Positions 18,301 to 28,651 of a stretch of DNA of 64,000 nt are shown piece after piece. Position numbers and translations under genes: made by a program. The DNA lies in NCBI GenBank assembly GCA_946480445.1, contig CAMLJN010000022.1:1-64000 (forward strand). The letters run 5' to 3'. The stretch is from an uncultured Buttiauxella sp. Lineage in GTDB: Bacteria > Pseudomonadota > Gammaproteobacteria > Enterobacterales > Enterobacteriaceae. The first letter of the stretch is position 1. Each line of letters begins with the position of its first letter. The notes beneath the pieces were generated by a model. That model had not been told where the DNA came from and did not search any database. It saw nothing but the letters and a program-made list of their open reading frames with translations.

Positions 18301-19743
18301 ATGTCCAGACGGTTACGCAGAACTAAAATCGTTACCACCCTTGGCCCGGCTACCGATCGCGACAATAATCTGGAAAAGATTATCGCTGCGGGCGCCAACG
18401 TGGTGCGAATGAACTTTTCCCACGGCACGGCAGAAGATCACCAGCTGCGCGCGGATAAAGTTCGTGAAATTGCCGCGAAACTGGGCCGCCATGTCGCTAT
18501 TCTGGGCGATTTGCAGGGTCCAAAAATTCGCGTTTCGACCTTCAAAGAAGGCAAAGTCTTCCTCAACATCGGCGATAAATTCCTGCTGGACGCCAACCTC
18601 GGCAAAGGCGAAGGCGATAAAGAGCGAGTCGGCATCGACTATAAAGGGTTGCCTGCTGACGTGGTACCGGGCGACATCCTGCTGCTTGACGATGGTCGCG
18701 TGCAGCTAAAGGTGCTGGAAGTTCAGGGCATGAAAGTCTTCACCGAAGTGACCGTCGGCGGACCGCTGTCCAACAACAAAGGCATCAACAAACTTGGTGG
18801 TGGCCTGTCCGCAGAAGCGCTGACCGATAAGGACAAGGCCGACATTGTTACCGCGGCGAAAATCGGCGTGGATTATCTGGCCGTCTCCTTCCCTCGTTGC
18901 GGAGAGGATCTGAACTACGCTCGCCGCCTGGCTCGTGACGCTGGCTGCGACGCAAAAATTGTCGCTAAGGTAGAACGTGCAGAAGCCGTGTGCGACGAAG
19001 CGGCGATGGACGACGTTATCCTCGCCTCAGACGTGGTCATGGTTGCCCGTGGCGACCTGGGCGTTGAAATTGGCGACCCTGAGCTGGTGGGCATTCAGAA
19101 AACCCTGATCCGCCGTGCACGTAAGTTAAACCGCGCCGTGATCACCGCAACCCAGATGATGGAGTCGATGATCACCAACCCTATGCCTACCCGCGCGGAA
19201 GTAATGGACGTGGCGAACGCCGTGCTGGACGGCACGGATGCCGTTATGCTGTCTGCTGAGACGGCGGCGGGCCAGTACCCGGCGGAAACCGTGGCGGCAA
19301 TGGCGCGCGTCTGTCTGGGCGCGGAAAAAATCCCCAGCATTAACGTTTCCAAACACCGTCTGGACGTTCAGTTCGATAACGTGGAAGAAGCTATTGCCAT
19401 GTCTGCGATGTACGCAGCGAACCATCTGAAAGGTGTCACCGCCATCATCACCATGACCGAATCCGGCCGTACCGCTCTGATGACTTCCCGTATCAGCTCC
19501 GGTCTGCCGATCTTCGCCCTGTCCCGTCATGAACGCACGCTGAACCTCACTTCCCTGTACCGTGGCGTCACGCCGGTGCACTTCGACAGCGCAAGCGACG
19601 GCGTGGCCGCGGCAAGCGACGCGGTTAATCTGCTGCGCGATAAAGGTTACCTGCTTTCCGGCGACCTGGTTATCGTGACGCAGGGTGATGTGATGAGTAC
19701 CATCGGCACCACCAACACCACGCGTATTCTCTGCGTTGAGTAA
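18301..19743 (+). CDS. pykA: PykA, pyruvate kinase II
   Basis: AMP-activated pyruvate kinase of 480 residues (E. coli PykA 480), converting PEP and ADP to pyruvate and ATP. The N-terminal [14 protein letters not shown], the substrate motif [12 protein letters not shown] with the catalytic Lys, [12 protein letters not shown], and the ATQMMESM segment are all present. The C-terminal allosteric domain is complete. ATG at 18301 follows a GGAG site. It is followed by a strong terminator. Chromosomal clustering with hexR, zwf, edd, eda places it at the outlet of the Entner-Doudoroff route. Confidence 0.97.
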   Translation: MSRRLRRTKIVTTLGPATDRDNNLEKIIAAGANVVRMNFSHGTAEDHQLRADKVREIAAKLGRHVAILGDLQGPKIRVSTFKEGKVFLNIGDKFLLDANLGKGEGDKERVGIDYKGLPADVVPGDILLLDDGRVQLKVLEVQGMKVFTEVTVGGPLSNNKGINKLGGGLSAEALTDKDKADIVTAAKIGVDYLAVSFPRCGEDLNYARRLARDAGCDAKIVAKVERAEAVCDEAAMDDVILASDVVMVARGDLGVEIGDPELVGIQKTLIRRARKLNRAVITATQMMESMITNPMPTRAEVMDVANAVLDGTDAVMLSAETAAGQYPAETVAAMARVCLGAEKIPSINVSKHRLDVQFDNVEEAIAMSAMYAANHLKGVTAIITMTESGRTALMTSRISSGLPIFALSRHERTLNLTSLYRGVTPVHFDSASDGVAAASDAVNLLRDKGYLLSGDLVIVTQGDVMSTIGTTNTTRILCVE

Positions 19744-19759
19744 GCGTTAGCAGAAAAAC

Positions 19760-19782
19760 AAAGGGGCCTGTCAGGCCCCTTT
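19760..19782 (+). terminator. pykA terminator
   Basis: AAAGGGGCCTG/CAGGCCCCTTT hairpin 17 bp after the pykA stop. Twenty bases of it recur exactly at 19925-19944. Confidence 0.85.
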
Positions 19783-19787
19783 AGTTT

Positions 19788-19864
19788 GCTGACAAAGAAG
19801 GAAAAAGCGTGGTTTTCCCTTCTTTGCGATCGTCTGCCGAAAATCAATAAGTTGATTTTCCTTG
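19788..19864 (+). repeat. Dispersed two-hairpin repeat, copy 1
   Basis: A ~77-bp sequence that aligns over its length with 32578-32650. It contains a first imperfect hairpin (AAAGAAGGAAAA/TTTTCCCTTCTTT) and a second perfect one (GAAAATCAA-TAAG-TTGATTTTC, 19839-19860). Read on the minus strand both copies contain the codons for KINLLIF, which is a by-product of the repeat and not a gene. Confidence 0.75.
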
Positions 19865-19924
19865 TGTGTTTATCGGATGACCTCTGCCTATCCTGCAAAA
19901 AGATGAGGTAAGGCATCCTCTCAG

Positions 19925-19950
19925 GGGGCCTGTCAGGCCCCTTTGTTATT
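19925..19950. terminator. Second GGGGCC hairpin, at the lpxM 3' end
   Basis: Identical 20-bp copy of the pykA terminator hairpin, immediately past the lpxM stop (19946), with a T-rich tail on the plus strand. On the minus strand it follows lpxM but without a T-run. Confidence 0.65.
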
Positions 19951-20920
19951 TTTTAGGAAACAGTTCCTTACGCCGGTAAGGTTCAATCTCCCCTTCTTTA
20001 CGCGTTTTCAGCAGCTTCAGGATCCAGGTGTACTGTTCCGGATTCGGACGCACAAAAATCTCCACTTCCTCGTTCATACGGCGCGCGATGGTGTTGTCGT
20101 CGGCCTCGATAAGATCGTCCATTGGCGGGCGAATAAAGATATCCAGACGGTGCGTTTTGCTGTTATAGACCGGGAACAACGGCACCACGCGCGCGCGGCA
20201 GACCTTCATCAGGCGGCCAATGGCCGGGAGGGTGGCTTTATAGGTGGCAAAGAAATCCACGAACTCACTGTGCTCCGCGCCGTGATCCTGATCCGGCAGG
20301 TAGTAGCCCCAGTAGCCCTGACGCACCGAACTGATAAACGGCTTTATCCCGTCGTTGCGCGCGTGCATACGCCCACCAAAGCGACGGCGCACGGTATTCC
20401 AGACGTAGTCAAACAGCGCGTTGCCCTGATTATGAAACATGGCCGCCATTTTCTGGCCTTCAGAGGCCATTAGCATCGCGGGGATATCCACGCCCCAGCC
20501 GTGCGGCACGAGGAAAATAACGTTCTCGCCGTTAGCCTTCAGCTCATCAATAATTTCTTTGCCGTGCCAGTCGACGCGCCGCATCACCTTGTGCGGATCG
20601 CGTAGACCCAGCTCCGCCATCAGCACCATCGCCTGTGGTGCGGTGGCAAACATCTCATCAATAATGGCCTCGCGATCCGCTTCCGGCATTTCCGGGAAAC
20701 AGTACAGCAGGTTGATTTGCGCCCGGCGACGCGCGCTCTTGCCAAAACGTCCGGCAATACGCCCGACCTTTCCTAACAGCGGGTCGCGTACTGACGGCGG
20801 CAGCAAGGCTAGCCCGGCAAAGGCTCCCACGCCTAACCAGGCTCCCCAGTAACGCGGGTGCCAGAAGGCTTTCTGAAATTCAGGGATAAATTCGCTCTGA
20901 CTTTTTTTGGCTTTTTCCAT
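19946..20920 (-). CDS. lpxM: LpxM, lipid A myristoyltransferase
   Basis: Inner-membrane acyltransferase of 324 residues (E. coli 323) that adds the last secondary acyl chain to Kdo2-lipid A. It has an N-terminal hydrophobic anchor (about 24-42, [18 protein letters not shown]) and the HX4D catalytic motif HGWGVD at 140-145, followed by the [19 protein letters not shown] region typical of LpxM rather than LpxL. Separated from the upstream mepM by the mepM terminator, so it has its own promoter in the 131-bp gap. Confidence 0.96.
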   Translation of the reverse strand: MEKAKKSQSEFIPEFQKAFWHPRYWGAWLGVGAFAGLALLPPSVRDPLLGKVGRIAGRFGKSARRRAQINLLYCFPEMPEADREAIIDEMFATAPQAMVLMAELGLRDPHKVMRRVDWHGKEIIDELKANGENVIFLVPHGWGVDIPAMLMASEGQKMAAMFHNQGNALFDYVWNTVRRRFGGRMHARNDGIKPFISSVRQGYWGYYLPDQDHGAEHSEFVDFFATYKATLPAIGRLMKVCRARVVPLFPVYNSKTHRLDIFIRPPMDDLIEADDNTIARRMNEEVEIFVRPNPEQYTWILKLLKTRKEGEIEPYRRKELFPKK

Positions 20921-21005
20921 GCAGGTTCTCAGTACGGCATCAAATCATTGATGATATGAATTTAATCGTAGTTTAGCGGGGCAAGTGACGACAGACAAAA
21001 GAAAA

Positions 21006-21027
21006 AGCCGGTGGCGAGGCACCGGCT
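21006..21027 (-). terminator. mepM terminator
   Basis: AGCCGGTG/CACCGGCT stem followed on the minus strand by TTTTTCTTTT. Confidence 0.9.
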
Positions 21028-21051
21028 GGATTTTTACTGGGCTACGGGCGA

Positions 21052-22377
21052 TTAATTAAAACGCAGCTGCGGAACAACTTCCCGTACCTGAGCCAGGTAA
21101 TCACGACGATCCGAACCGGTCAGCCCTTCGGTACGCGGCAGCTTCGCCGTCAGCGGGTTCACGGCCTGCTGGTTGATCCACACTTCATAATGCAGATGTG
21201 GTCCGGTAGAACGCCCTGTATTGCCGGAAAGCGCAATGCGGTCACCGCGTTTCACTTTCTGTCCAGGCTTGACCAGCAGCTTTTTCAGGTGCATATAGCG
21301 CGTGGTGTAGGTACGTCCGTGGCGGATAGCCACAAAGAAGCCAGCCGCGCCGCTGCGCTTCGCCATGACAACTTCACCGTCACCCACAGCCAGCACAGGC
21401 GTGCCCTGCGGCATGGCAAAATCCACGCCTTTATGCGGAGCAATACGCCCGGTCACTGGGTTAAGGCGGCGCGGATTAAAGTTTGAGGAGATGCGGAACT
21501 GTTTCACCGTCGGGAAGCGCATAAAGCCCTTCGCCAGGCCAGAACCGCTGCGATCGTAGAATTTCCCGTCTTCGGCGCGAATCGCGTAGTAGTCTTTGCC
21601 GCTGCTGCGCAGACGAACACCCACAAGCTGGCTTTGTTCGCGTTTGCCGTCCAGCATTTCGCGGGACATCAGTACCGAGAACTTATCGCCTTTCTTCAGC
21701 TTGCGGAAATCCATCTGCCACTGCATGGCTTTAATAACCGAGCTGATTTCAGCGCTGGTTAAGCCTGCATCCCTCGCGCTGCTGACAAAGCTGGCGCCAA
21801 CGGTGCCTTTGAGAACGTTGTTGACCCAGTCACCCTGCTGTATTTCGGTGCTGAGCTTAAAGCCGTTGCCGGCGCGGTCGTATGTACGCGTCTCACGGCG
21901 TGACATTTCCCACGTCAGGCGCTGTAATTCGCCATCCGCGGTCAGCGTCCAGGAGAGCTGCTGACCAATTTTCAGGTTGCGCAGGTCTTTGTCGACGGTC
22001 GCAAGCTGGCTGATATCGCCCATGTCGATACCGTACTGGTTCAGAATGCTGCTGAGCGTATCGCCGGTGGAAACCACATATTCATGAACCCCCGCCTCAC
22101 CGGCGGTTTTTTCGTCCAGCTCATCCTGAGGAATAGCGTCGTCGCCCTCATCCAGGGTTGGCTGATCGATAGGTTCACTGGCGTCGGGCAGCAAAGAACG
22201 AATGTCGCTTTTTTCGAGTTCGATGGTTTTAATGACGGGGCTGGCTTCGGGGTGGTAAACGTAGGGCCGCCAGACGGCGACCGCTAAGGTAAGGACTGTA
22301 AGCGACCCCAGCATAACGCGATGGGGTCGGGACAGATTGTCAAATGCCAGGGCGACAGAGCGGGCTATCTGTTGCAC
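21052..22377 (-). CDS. mepM: MepM (YebA), murein DD-endopeptidase
   Basis: Periplasmic M23 endopeptidase of 441 residues (E. coli 440) that cuts D-Ala-mDAP cross-links so new glycan strands can be inserted. A membrane anchor/signal lies near residues 20-38; a LysM domain starts at about 98 (EYVVSTGDTLSSILNQYGID); the zinc peptidase domain is C-terminal with HKGVDFAMPQGTPV and the HLHYEVW motif. The gene begins 15 bp after znuA stops on the same strand, so it is probably co-transcribed with znuA from the Zur-controlled promoter as well as from any promoter inside znuA. Confidence 0.96.
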   Translation of the reverse strand: MQQIARSVALAFDNLSRPHRVMLGSLTVLTLAVAVWRPYVYHPEASPVIKTIELEKSDIRSLLPDASEPIDQPTLDEGDDAIPQDELDEKTAGEAGVHEYVVSTGDTLSSILNQYGIDMGDISQLATVDKDLRNLKIGQQLSWTLTADGELQRLTWEMSRRETRTYDRAGNGFKLSTEIQQGDWVNNVLKGTVGASFVSSARDAGLTSAEISSVIKAMQWQMDFRKLKKGDKFSVLMSREMLDGKREQSQLVGVRLRSSGKDYYAIRAEDGKFYDRSGSGLAKGFMRFPTVKQFRISSNFNPRRLNPVTGRIAPHKGVDFAMPQGTPVLAVGDGEVVMAKRSGAAGFFVAIRHGRTYTTRYMHLKKLLVKPGQKVKRGDRIALSGNTGRSTGPHLHYEVWINQQAVNPLTAKLPRTEGLTGSDRRDYLAQVREVVPQLRFN

Positions 22378-22392
22378 GTATTCACTTCCTCG

Positions 22393-23337
22393 TTAATCTC
22401 CTTTCAGGCAGCTCGCATACTGGTTTGCAAGCCCGGTCAAAAACTGCATATAGCTGTCTTTACCAGGCGCAATCCCGATCCCCAGAGGATCTAACGTGCC
22501 GGAACGAACGTTAGTGCCACGGGCGACGGCGTTGATTACCGCTGGCCTGAACTGTGGTTCAGCAAAAACGCAGACCGCTTTATGCTCAACCAACTGTGTT
22601 CTGATTTCATGTAAACGCTGCGCACCAGGCTGTATCTCAGGGTTAACGGTAAAATGGCCAAGCGGCGTCAGTCCGTAGTGTTTTTCAAAGTAGCCGTAGG
22701 CGTCGTGAAAAACGAAATACCCTTTTCCTTTCAGCGGTGCGAGCACGGTACTAACCTGCTTGTCGGTGCTGGATAATGCTGACTCGAAGTTCTGCAGATT
22801 AGCGTCAAGTTTGGCTTTCTTTTCGGGCATAAGTTCCACTAATTTATTGTGGATTGCAACCGCCGACAGGCGCGCTATGTCAGGCCCGAGCCAGATATGC
22901 ATATTGTATTCACCGTGATGGTGATCTTCATCACTTTTTTGAGCCGAATGACCCTGGTCGTGGCCTTCGTGTTCGTCGTCGTCGTCACCTTTCATCAGCA
23001 AGGGTTTCACGGCGCTTAAAGCCCCCAGTTCCACTTGTTTTTGTTGAGGTAACTGGCCGACGGACTTCTGCATAAAGGCTTCCATCTCCGGCCCAATCCA
23101 GACGACTAAGTCCGCGCTCTGTAAGCGTTTTACATCAGAAGGACGCAGTGAATAATCATGCTCGGATGCGCCGTCTGGCAGCAGTATCTCCGTCGTGGTC
23201 ACGCCATCGGCGATAGCGGAGGCGATAAATCCGAGTGGTTTAATGGAGGCCACAACGGCCGCCTGCGAGGGCGCGACGGTGGAGCCCCAAAGGGCAGCGG
23301 ATAGCGTAGCGAAAAGAAGTGTTTTTTTATGTAACAT
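22393..23337 (-). CDS. znuA: ZnuA, periplasmic zinc-binding protein
   Basis: Substrate-binding protein of the ZnuABC zinc importer, 314 residues. Signal peptide of about 26 residues after MLHKKTLLF; zinc ligands typical of the family lie in [18 protein letters not shown] and VFHDAYGYF. The charged loop between (about 118-147) is rich in His/Asp/Glu ([23 protein letters not shown]). ATG at 23337 fits the family start; an open frame runs 95 codons further upstream across the Zur box and into antisense znuC, and is rejected. Divergent from znuCB. Confidence 0.96.
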   Translation of the reverse strand: MLHKKTLLFATLSAALWGSTVAPSQAAVVASIKPLGFIASAIADGVTTTEILLPDGASEHDYSLRPSDVKRLQSADLVVWIGPEMEAFMQKSVGQLPQQKQVELGALSAVKPLLMKGDDDDEHEGHDQGHSAQKSDEDHHHGEYNMHIWLGPDIARLSAVAIHNKLVELMPEKKAKLDANLQNFESALSSTDKQVSTVLAPLKGKGYFVFHDAYGYFEKHYGLTPLGHFTVNPEIQPGAQRLHEIRTQLVEHKAVCVFAEPQFRPAVINAVARGTNVRSGTLDPLGIGIAPGKDSYMQFLTGLANQYASCLKGD

Positions 23338-23366
23338 AATGCGACTTATCATCGTGGTGTTTGTGA

Positions 23367-23388
23367 GAAGTGTGATATTATAACATTC
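23367..23388. promoter_or_regulatory. Zur operator between znuA and znuC
   Basis: GAAGTGTGATATTATAACATTC matches the E. coli znu Zur box (core GTGATATTATAAC). One site can serve both divergent promoters; Zur with zinc represses them. Confidence 0.92.
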
Positions 23389-23416
23389 GATAACTTCTGC
23401 AACCCCTGAAATCGTC

Positions 23417-24172
23417 ATGACAAATTTAGTTTCGCTGGAAAATATCTCCGTCTCGTTCGGACAGCGTCGCGTGCTGTCCGATATCTCCCTTGGTCTGCAA
23501 CCGGGGCGTATTCTTACCCTGCTCGGCCCAAACGGCGCGGGCAAATCTACTCTGGTGCGCGTTGTGCTGGGTCTGGTAGCACCCGATGAAGGGGTTATCA
23601 AGCGCGACCGCGACCTGCGCATCGGTTATGTGCCGCAAAAACTGCATCTTGATGCTACGCTCCCGCTTACGGTGAACCGCTTTATGCGCCTGCGTCCTGG
23701 CGTCAGTAAAGCGGATATTCTGCCTGCGCTTAAGCGCGTCCAGGCCGCTCATCTTATTGAAGCCCCTATGCAAAAACTTTCCGGCGGCGAAAACCAGCGC
23801 GTACTGCTGGCAAGAGCGCTGTTGAACAACCCGCAGCTGCTGGTACTGGATGAGCCGACCCAGGGCGTGGATGTTAACGGCCAGCTGGCGCTCTACAACT
23901 TGATTGACGAGCTTCGTCATGAGCTGGGCTGCGCCGTGATGATGGTTTCCCACGACCTGCACCTGGTGATGGCGAAAACCGACGATGTGCTGTGTCTTAA
24001 CCACCACATCTGCTGCTCTGGCACGCCGGAAGTCGTCTCCATGCACCCGGAATTTATTTCGATGTTCGGCCAGCGCGGCGCGGAACAGCTGGGGATCTAT
24101 CGCCATCACCATAACCATCGTCACGATCTCACCGGACGCATTATTTTACGCAGAGGGAATGGCCAGTCATGA
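23417..24172 (+). CDS. znuC: ZnuC, zinc importer ATPase
   Basis: ABC ATPase of 251 residues energising the ZnuB channel. Walker [10 protein letters not shown] (about 37-45), signature [15 protein letters not shown], Walker [13 protein letters not shown] and the switch His in MVSHDLH are present; the C-terminal tail is His-rich ([10 protein letters not shown]). ATG at 23417. The stop codon overlaps the znuB start (ATGA), so the two genes are translationally coupled. Confidence 0.97.
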   Translation: MTNLVSLENISVSFGQRRVLSDISLGLQPGRILTLLGPNGAGKSTLVRVVLGLVAPDEGVIKRDRDLRIGYVPQKLHLDATLPLTVNRFMRLRPGVSKADILPALKRVQAAHLIEAPMQKLSGGENQRVLLARALLNNPQLLVLDEPTQGVDVNGQLALYNLIDELRHELGCAVMMVSHDLHLVMAKTDDVLCLNHHICCSGTPEVVSMHPEFISMFGQRGAEQLGIYRHHHNHRHDLTGRIILRRGNGQS

Positions 24173-24954
24173 TTGAATTGTTGTTACCCGGCTGGCTTGC
24201 CGGCATGCTTCTTGCCTGCGCGGCAGGCCCGCTCGGCTCGTTTGTGGTCTGGCGCCGCATGTCCTACTTCGGCGATACGCTGGCTCACGCTTCGCTGCTG
24301 GGCGTGGCTTTTGGCCTGCTGCTCAACGTTAATCCATTCTACGCTGTGATTGCCGTCACCCTGCTGCTGGCGATTGGCCTGGTGTGGCTGGAAAAACGCC
24401 CGCAGCTGGCGATAGATACTTTGCTCGGCATTATGGCCCACAGCGCGCTGTCGCTGGGCCTGGTCGTGGTCAGCCTGATGTCCAACGTGCGTGTGGATTT
24501 AATGGCCTATCTGTTCGGCGACCTGCTGTCCGTTACTCTGCCAGATATTATTTCTATCGGGCTGGGCGTCGCCATGGTGCTCGGCGTGCTGTTCTGGCAG
24601 TGGCGTAATCTGCTGTCGATGACCATCAGCCCGGATTTAGCTCACGTTGACGGGGTGAATTTACAGCGGGTCAAAATGCTGCTGATGTTGATTACCGCTC
24701 TGACCATCGGCGTGGCCATGAAGTTCGTCGGCGCGCTGATTATCACTTCTCTGCTAATCATCCCTGCGGCAACCGCCAGGCGCTTTGCCCGCACACCAGA
24801 ACAAATGGCCGGTTTCGCGGTGATCGCAGGCATGCTTGCGGTGACTGGCGGCCCGACCTTCTCGGCCTTTTACGATACCCCGGCCGGACCATCGGTAGTG
24901 CTCAGCGCAGCGGTACTGTTTATTTTGAGTATGGCGAAGAAGCAGGCGGCATAA
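24169..24954 (+). CDS. znuB: ZnuB, zinc importer permease
   Basis: Inner-membrane permease of 261 residues, seven or eight hydrophobic segments, ABC-3 family. The family segment [22 protein letters not shown] near residues 27-48 and the metal-importer loop [11 protein letters not shown] are present. Overlaps znuC by 4 nt. Followed by 205 bp before the convergent ruvB stop. Confidence 0.96.
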   Translation: MIELLLPGWLAGMLLACAAGPLGSFVVWRRMSYFGDTLAHASLLGVAFGLLLNVNPFYAVIAVTLLLAIGLVWLEKRPQLAIDTLLGIMAHSALSLGLVVVSLMSNVRVDLMAYLFGDLLSVTLPDIISIGLGVAMVLGVLFWQWRNLLSMTISPDLAHVDGVNLQRVKMLLMLITALTIGVAMKFVGALIITSLLIIPAATARRFARTPEQMAGFAVIAGMLAVTGGPTFSAFYDTPAGPSVVLSAAVLFILSMAKKQAA

Positions 24955-25103
24955 GCAAGTACGTAGAACCCTGGCTACTGACAATAGCCCGGATGACTTA
25001 TAACCTTGAGGCGTTTCTTCTCAGGGTCTGCGTTTAAAGAGCGGCAGCAATCCCCGGGCGTCATCGGAAAGAGCGAGAACCCGCATCACACGAATACCTG
25101 GAG

Positions 25104-25125
25104 TTTCCATGCGTTAACATGGAAA
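25104..25125. terminator. Hairpin between znuB and ruvB
   Basis: Perfect TTTCCATG/CATGGAAA stem with a 6-nt loop in the convergent gap; no T-run on either side, so only a possible terminator. Confidence 0.4.
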
Positions 25126-25159
25126 TGTGCGGTGAAAAGGCAGCTTCGCGCTGGAACCA

Positions 25160-26173
<1,014 letters not shown>

Positions 26174-26191
26174 TCATCTACCTCAGAGGCT

Positions 26192-26803
26192 TCAGAGTGC
26201 GGCGCGGAGCGCTTCGCGGATCAGGGTTTCGCTGTCGGCACCGGCGCGGCCTACTTTGCTCACCATACGGCTGGCTTCCTGTGGTTTATAGCCCAGGGAA
26301 ACCAGCGCGGCAACTGCTTCCTGCTCTGCATCATCCGCAGCACCGCTATCCGGCGAGGTCAGCACCAGATCGGCCGCTGGCGTGAACAGGTCGCCATGCA
26401 TACCTTTGAAGCGGTCTTTCATCTCCACGATCAGGCGTTCGGCGGTTTTCTTACCCACCCCCGGCAGTTTCACCAGCGAGCCAATTTCTTCGCGTTCGAC
26501 GGCATTCACAAACTGCTGTGCAGACATGCCGGAAAGGATAGCCAGCGCCAGCTTAGGCCCCACGCCGTTCACTTTAATCAGCTCGCGGAACAGCGTGCGC
26601 TCCTGCTTATTATTGAAACCGTAAAGCAGCTGCGCATCTTCACGCACCACAAACTGCGTGAAGACGACCGCTTCATTACCGGTTTCCGGCAATTCATAGA
26701 AGCAGGTCATCGGCATATGGACTTCATACCCTACGCCACCGACTTCCAGTAAAACTAAAGGCGGCTGTTTTTCCAGGATGATGCCTCTGAGTCGACCTAT
26801 CAC
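26192..26803 (-). CDS. ruvA: RuvA, Holliday junction binding protein
   Basis: Tetrameric junction-binding protein of 203 residues. N-terminal OB fold (about 1-63), two helix-hairpin-helix motifs ([13 protein letters not shown] and [13 protein letters not shown]), flexible linker, and C-terminal three-helix domain that touches RuvB (about 155-203). The start codon is GTG at 26803 behind AGGAG, as in E. coli. A LexA box lies 51-66 bp upstream. Confidence 0.98.
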   Translation of the reverse strand: MIGRLRGIILEKQPPLVLLEVGGVGYEVHMPMTCFYELPETGNEAVVFTQFVVREDAQLLYGFNNKQERTLFRELIKVNGVGPKLALAILSGMSAQQFVNAVEREEIGSLVKLPGVGKKTAERLIVEMKDRFKGMHGDLFTPAADLVLTSPDSGAADDAEQEAVAALVSLGYKPQEASRMVSKVGRAGADSETLIREALRAAL

Positions 26804-26853
26804 GATGTGCTCCTGCTAATGTGCAAAAATTTTGGCTTATCATATAAAAAAGG

Positions 26854-26869
26854 CTGGATACATATCCAG
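26854..26869. promoter_or_regulatory. LexA box of ruvAB
   Basis: CTGGATACATATCCAG, a perfect inverted repeat of the CTG-N10-CAG SOS type, between ruvC and ruvA. Confidence 0.92.
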
Positions 26870-26875
26870 CCTTAA

Positions 26876-27397
26876 TTATTTTAATCTTCCCCTCGCCAGG
26901 TTGAGCCTTGAATCGCTCATCTGCATCGAGTTTTGCGTAACGTGACAATGCGTGATGGCTATCGCCAGCGCATCCGCCGCATCCGCCTGGGGGTTAGCAG
27001 AGAGTTTGAGCAACGTGCGCACCATGTGCTGCACCTGGCTTTTCTCCGCGCTGCCAATTCCCACGACCGTCTGCTTTACCTGGCGGGCCGCATACTCAAA
27101 CACCGGCAGCTCGTGGTTGACCGCAGCGACAATCGCTGCGCCGCGCGCCTGACCAAGCTTGAGGGCAGAATCCGCGTTCTTCGCCATAAAGACTGACTCA
27201 ATGGCAAAATATTCCGGCTGGAACTGGGTAATGATTTCGCTCACCCCCGCGTAGATAAGCTTCAGACGCGAGGGTAAGTCGGTTACCTGAGTACGAATGC
27301 AGCCGCTGCCTAAATAGGTAAGCTGCCGCCCGGTCTGGCGAATAACGCCGTAGCCGGTGACGCGCGATCCCGGGTCAATGCCGAGAATGATCGCCAT
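26876..27397 (-). CDS. ruvC: RuvC, Holliday junction resolvase
   Basis: Mg-dependent resolvase of 173 residues, exactly the E. coli length. Catalytic acids: D7 ([11 protein letters not shown]), Glu of [11 protein letters not shown], and the C-terminal Asp pair in [11 protein letters not shown]. The ATG at 27397 with GGGAGA upstream is used; the frame stays open to 27502 but without conservation. Follows yebC with a 43-bp gap in the aspS-nudB-yebC-ruvC string. Confidence 0.97.
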   Translation of the reverse strand: MAIILGIDPGSRVTGYGVIRQTGRQLTYLGSGCIRTQVTDLPSRLKLIYAGVSEIITQFQPEYFAIESVFMAKNADSALKLGQARGAAIVAAVNHELPVFEYAARQVKQTVVGIGSAEKSQVQHMVRTLLKLSANPQADAADALAIAITHCHVTQNSMQMSDSRLNLARGRLK

Positions 27398-27440
27398 CAC
27401 GCGTCTCCCGTAAACAGGTATACAGTCGCGGGCAACGCCA

Positions 27441-28184
27441 TTACAGGGTTGCCGCCACCTCGTCGGAGATCTCACCGTTGTGATAAACCTCCTGCACGTC
27501 ATCGCAGTCTTCCAGCATGTCGATGAGGCGCATCAGTTTTGGTGCGGTTTCCGCATCCATGTCCGCTTTGGTGGACGGGATCATGGAAACTTCAGCTTCG
27601 TCAGCCTTCAGGCCAGCCGCTTCCAGCGCATCACGCACGGCACCCATATCTTCCCAGGCGGTAAAGACGTCGATTGCGCCGTCGTCATAAGTGACAACGT
27701 CGTCCGCACCGGCTTCCAGAGCCGCTTCCATCACGGTGTCTTCATCCTGGCCCGGGCCATAGGAGATGACGCCTTTTTTGGTGAACAGATAAGCTACAGA
27801 GCCGTCGGTGCCCAGGTTGCCACCACATTTATTGAACGCGTGACGCACTTCCGCCACGGTACGGTTACGGTTGTCGCTCAGGCACTCAACCATTACGGCT
27901 GAACCGCCAGGGCCGTACCCTTCATAAATGATGGTTTCCATGTTCGCGTCTTCATCGCCACCCACGCCGCGCGCGATGGCACGGTTTAAGGTGTCACGCG
28001 TCATGTTATTGGATAACGCTTTATCAATAGCGGCACGCAGGCGCGGGTTAGAACCAGGATCGCCGCCGCCCAGACGGGCAGCGGTGACCAGCTCACGGAT
28101 AATCTTGGTGAAAATTTTACCGCGTTTGGCATCCTGTGCCGCTTTACGGTGTTTCGTGTTGGCCCACTTACTATGACCTGCCAT
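27441..28184 (-). CDS. yebC: YebC/TACO1 family translation-associated protein
   Basis: Cytoplasmic protein of 247 residues in the YebC/PmpR/TACO1 family, with the [23 protein letters not shown] start. The family was first seen as DNA-binding regulators; more recent work links it to ribosome function at proline-rich stretches. ATG at 28184 follows TTTGGAG. Lies between nudB and ruvC as in E. coli. Confidence 0.96.
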   Translation of the reverse strand: MAGHSKWANTKHRKAAQDAKRGKIFTKIIRELVTAARLGGGDPGSNPRLRAAIDKALSNNMTRDTLNRAIARGVGGDEDANMETIIYEGYGPGGSAVMVECLSDNRNRTVAEVRHAFNKCGGNLGTDGSVAYLFTKKGVISYGPGQDEDTVMEAALEAGADDVVTYDDGAIDVFTAWEDMGAVRDALEAAGLKADEAEVSMIPSTKADMDAETAPKLMRLIDMLEDCDDVQEVYHNGEISDEVAATL

Positions 28185-28207
28185 AACAATCTCCAAAAGC
28201 GCCTTTT

Positions 28208-28651
28208 TCAGGCGGCATCAATTACAAACTCTTCAATCGCCTGCCGGTTGCTCCATGATTTGGTCATGGCCGCCGCCGTTTTGGCGTCAACCCATTTCCA
28301 GGCCAGATGTTCCGTAATGGTAATCTGGCGCTCATGAGGCAGCGCAAGACAGAACCAGGATTCTGTATTCCGCACGATCCCCGGCGCATAGCGATGACGC
28401 AAATGAGTAAAAATCTCAAACTCCACACAACGCTGACAGTCGACTAAGGCCAGCTGCTCGACAGCAACATCAATGGCGACCTCTTCCTTTACTTCGCGAA
28501 GTGCGGCATGCCGCGCGCTTTCCCCCTCTTCTAGGCTGCCGGTAACCGACTGCCAGAAATCCGGATCGTCGCGCCGCTGTAACATCAGCACCCGTCCGGT
28601 ATCCTGCGCGAAAATCACTACCAGTACCGAGACGGGACGCTTAAAGGCCAT
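28208..28651 (-). CDS. nudB: NudB, dihydroneopterin triphosphate pyrophosphatase
   Basis: Nudix hydrolase of 147 residues that removes pyrophosphate from dihydroneopterin triphosphate in folate synthesis. The Nudix box reads G-SLEEG-E-x7-REVKEEVAI (about 36-58), with Val in place of the last consensus Gly as in E. coli NudB. Start codon abuts the aspS stop, so it is translated from the aspS transcript. Confidence 0.96.
   Translation of the reverse strand: MAFKRPVSVLVVIFAQDTGRVLMLQRRDDPDFWQSVTGSLEEGESARHAALREVKEEVAIDVAVEQLALVDCQRCVEFEIFTHLRHRYAPGIVRNTESWFCLALPHERQITITEHLAWKWVDAKTAAAMTKSWSNRQAIEEFVIDAA

Noticed and set aside
19647-19916. 89-codon minus-strand frame containing KINLLIF
   Set aside because: The similar peptide at 32287-32715 comes from the dispersed repeat and not from a conserved gene.
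23338-23622. N-terminal extension of znuA by 95 codons
   Set aside because: It would read through the Zur operator and antisense to znuC; the family start with signal peptide is at 23337.
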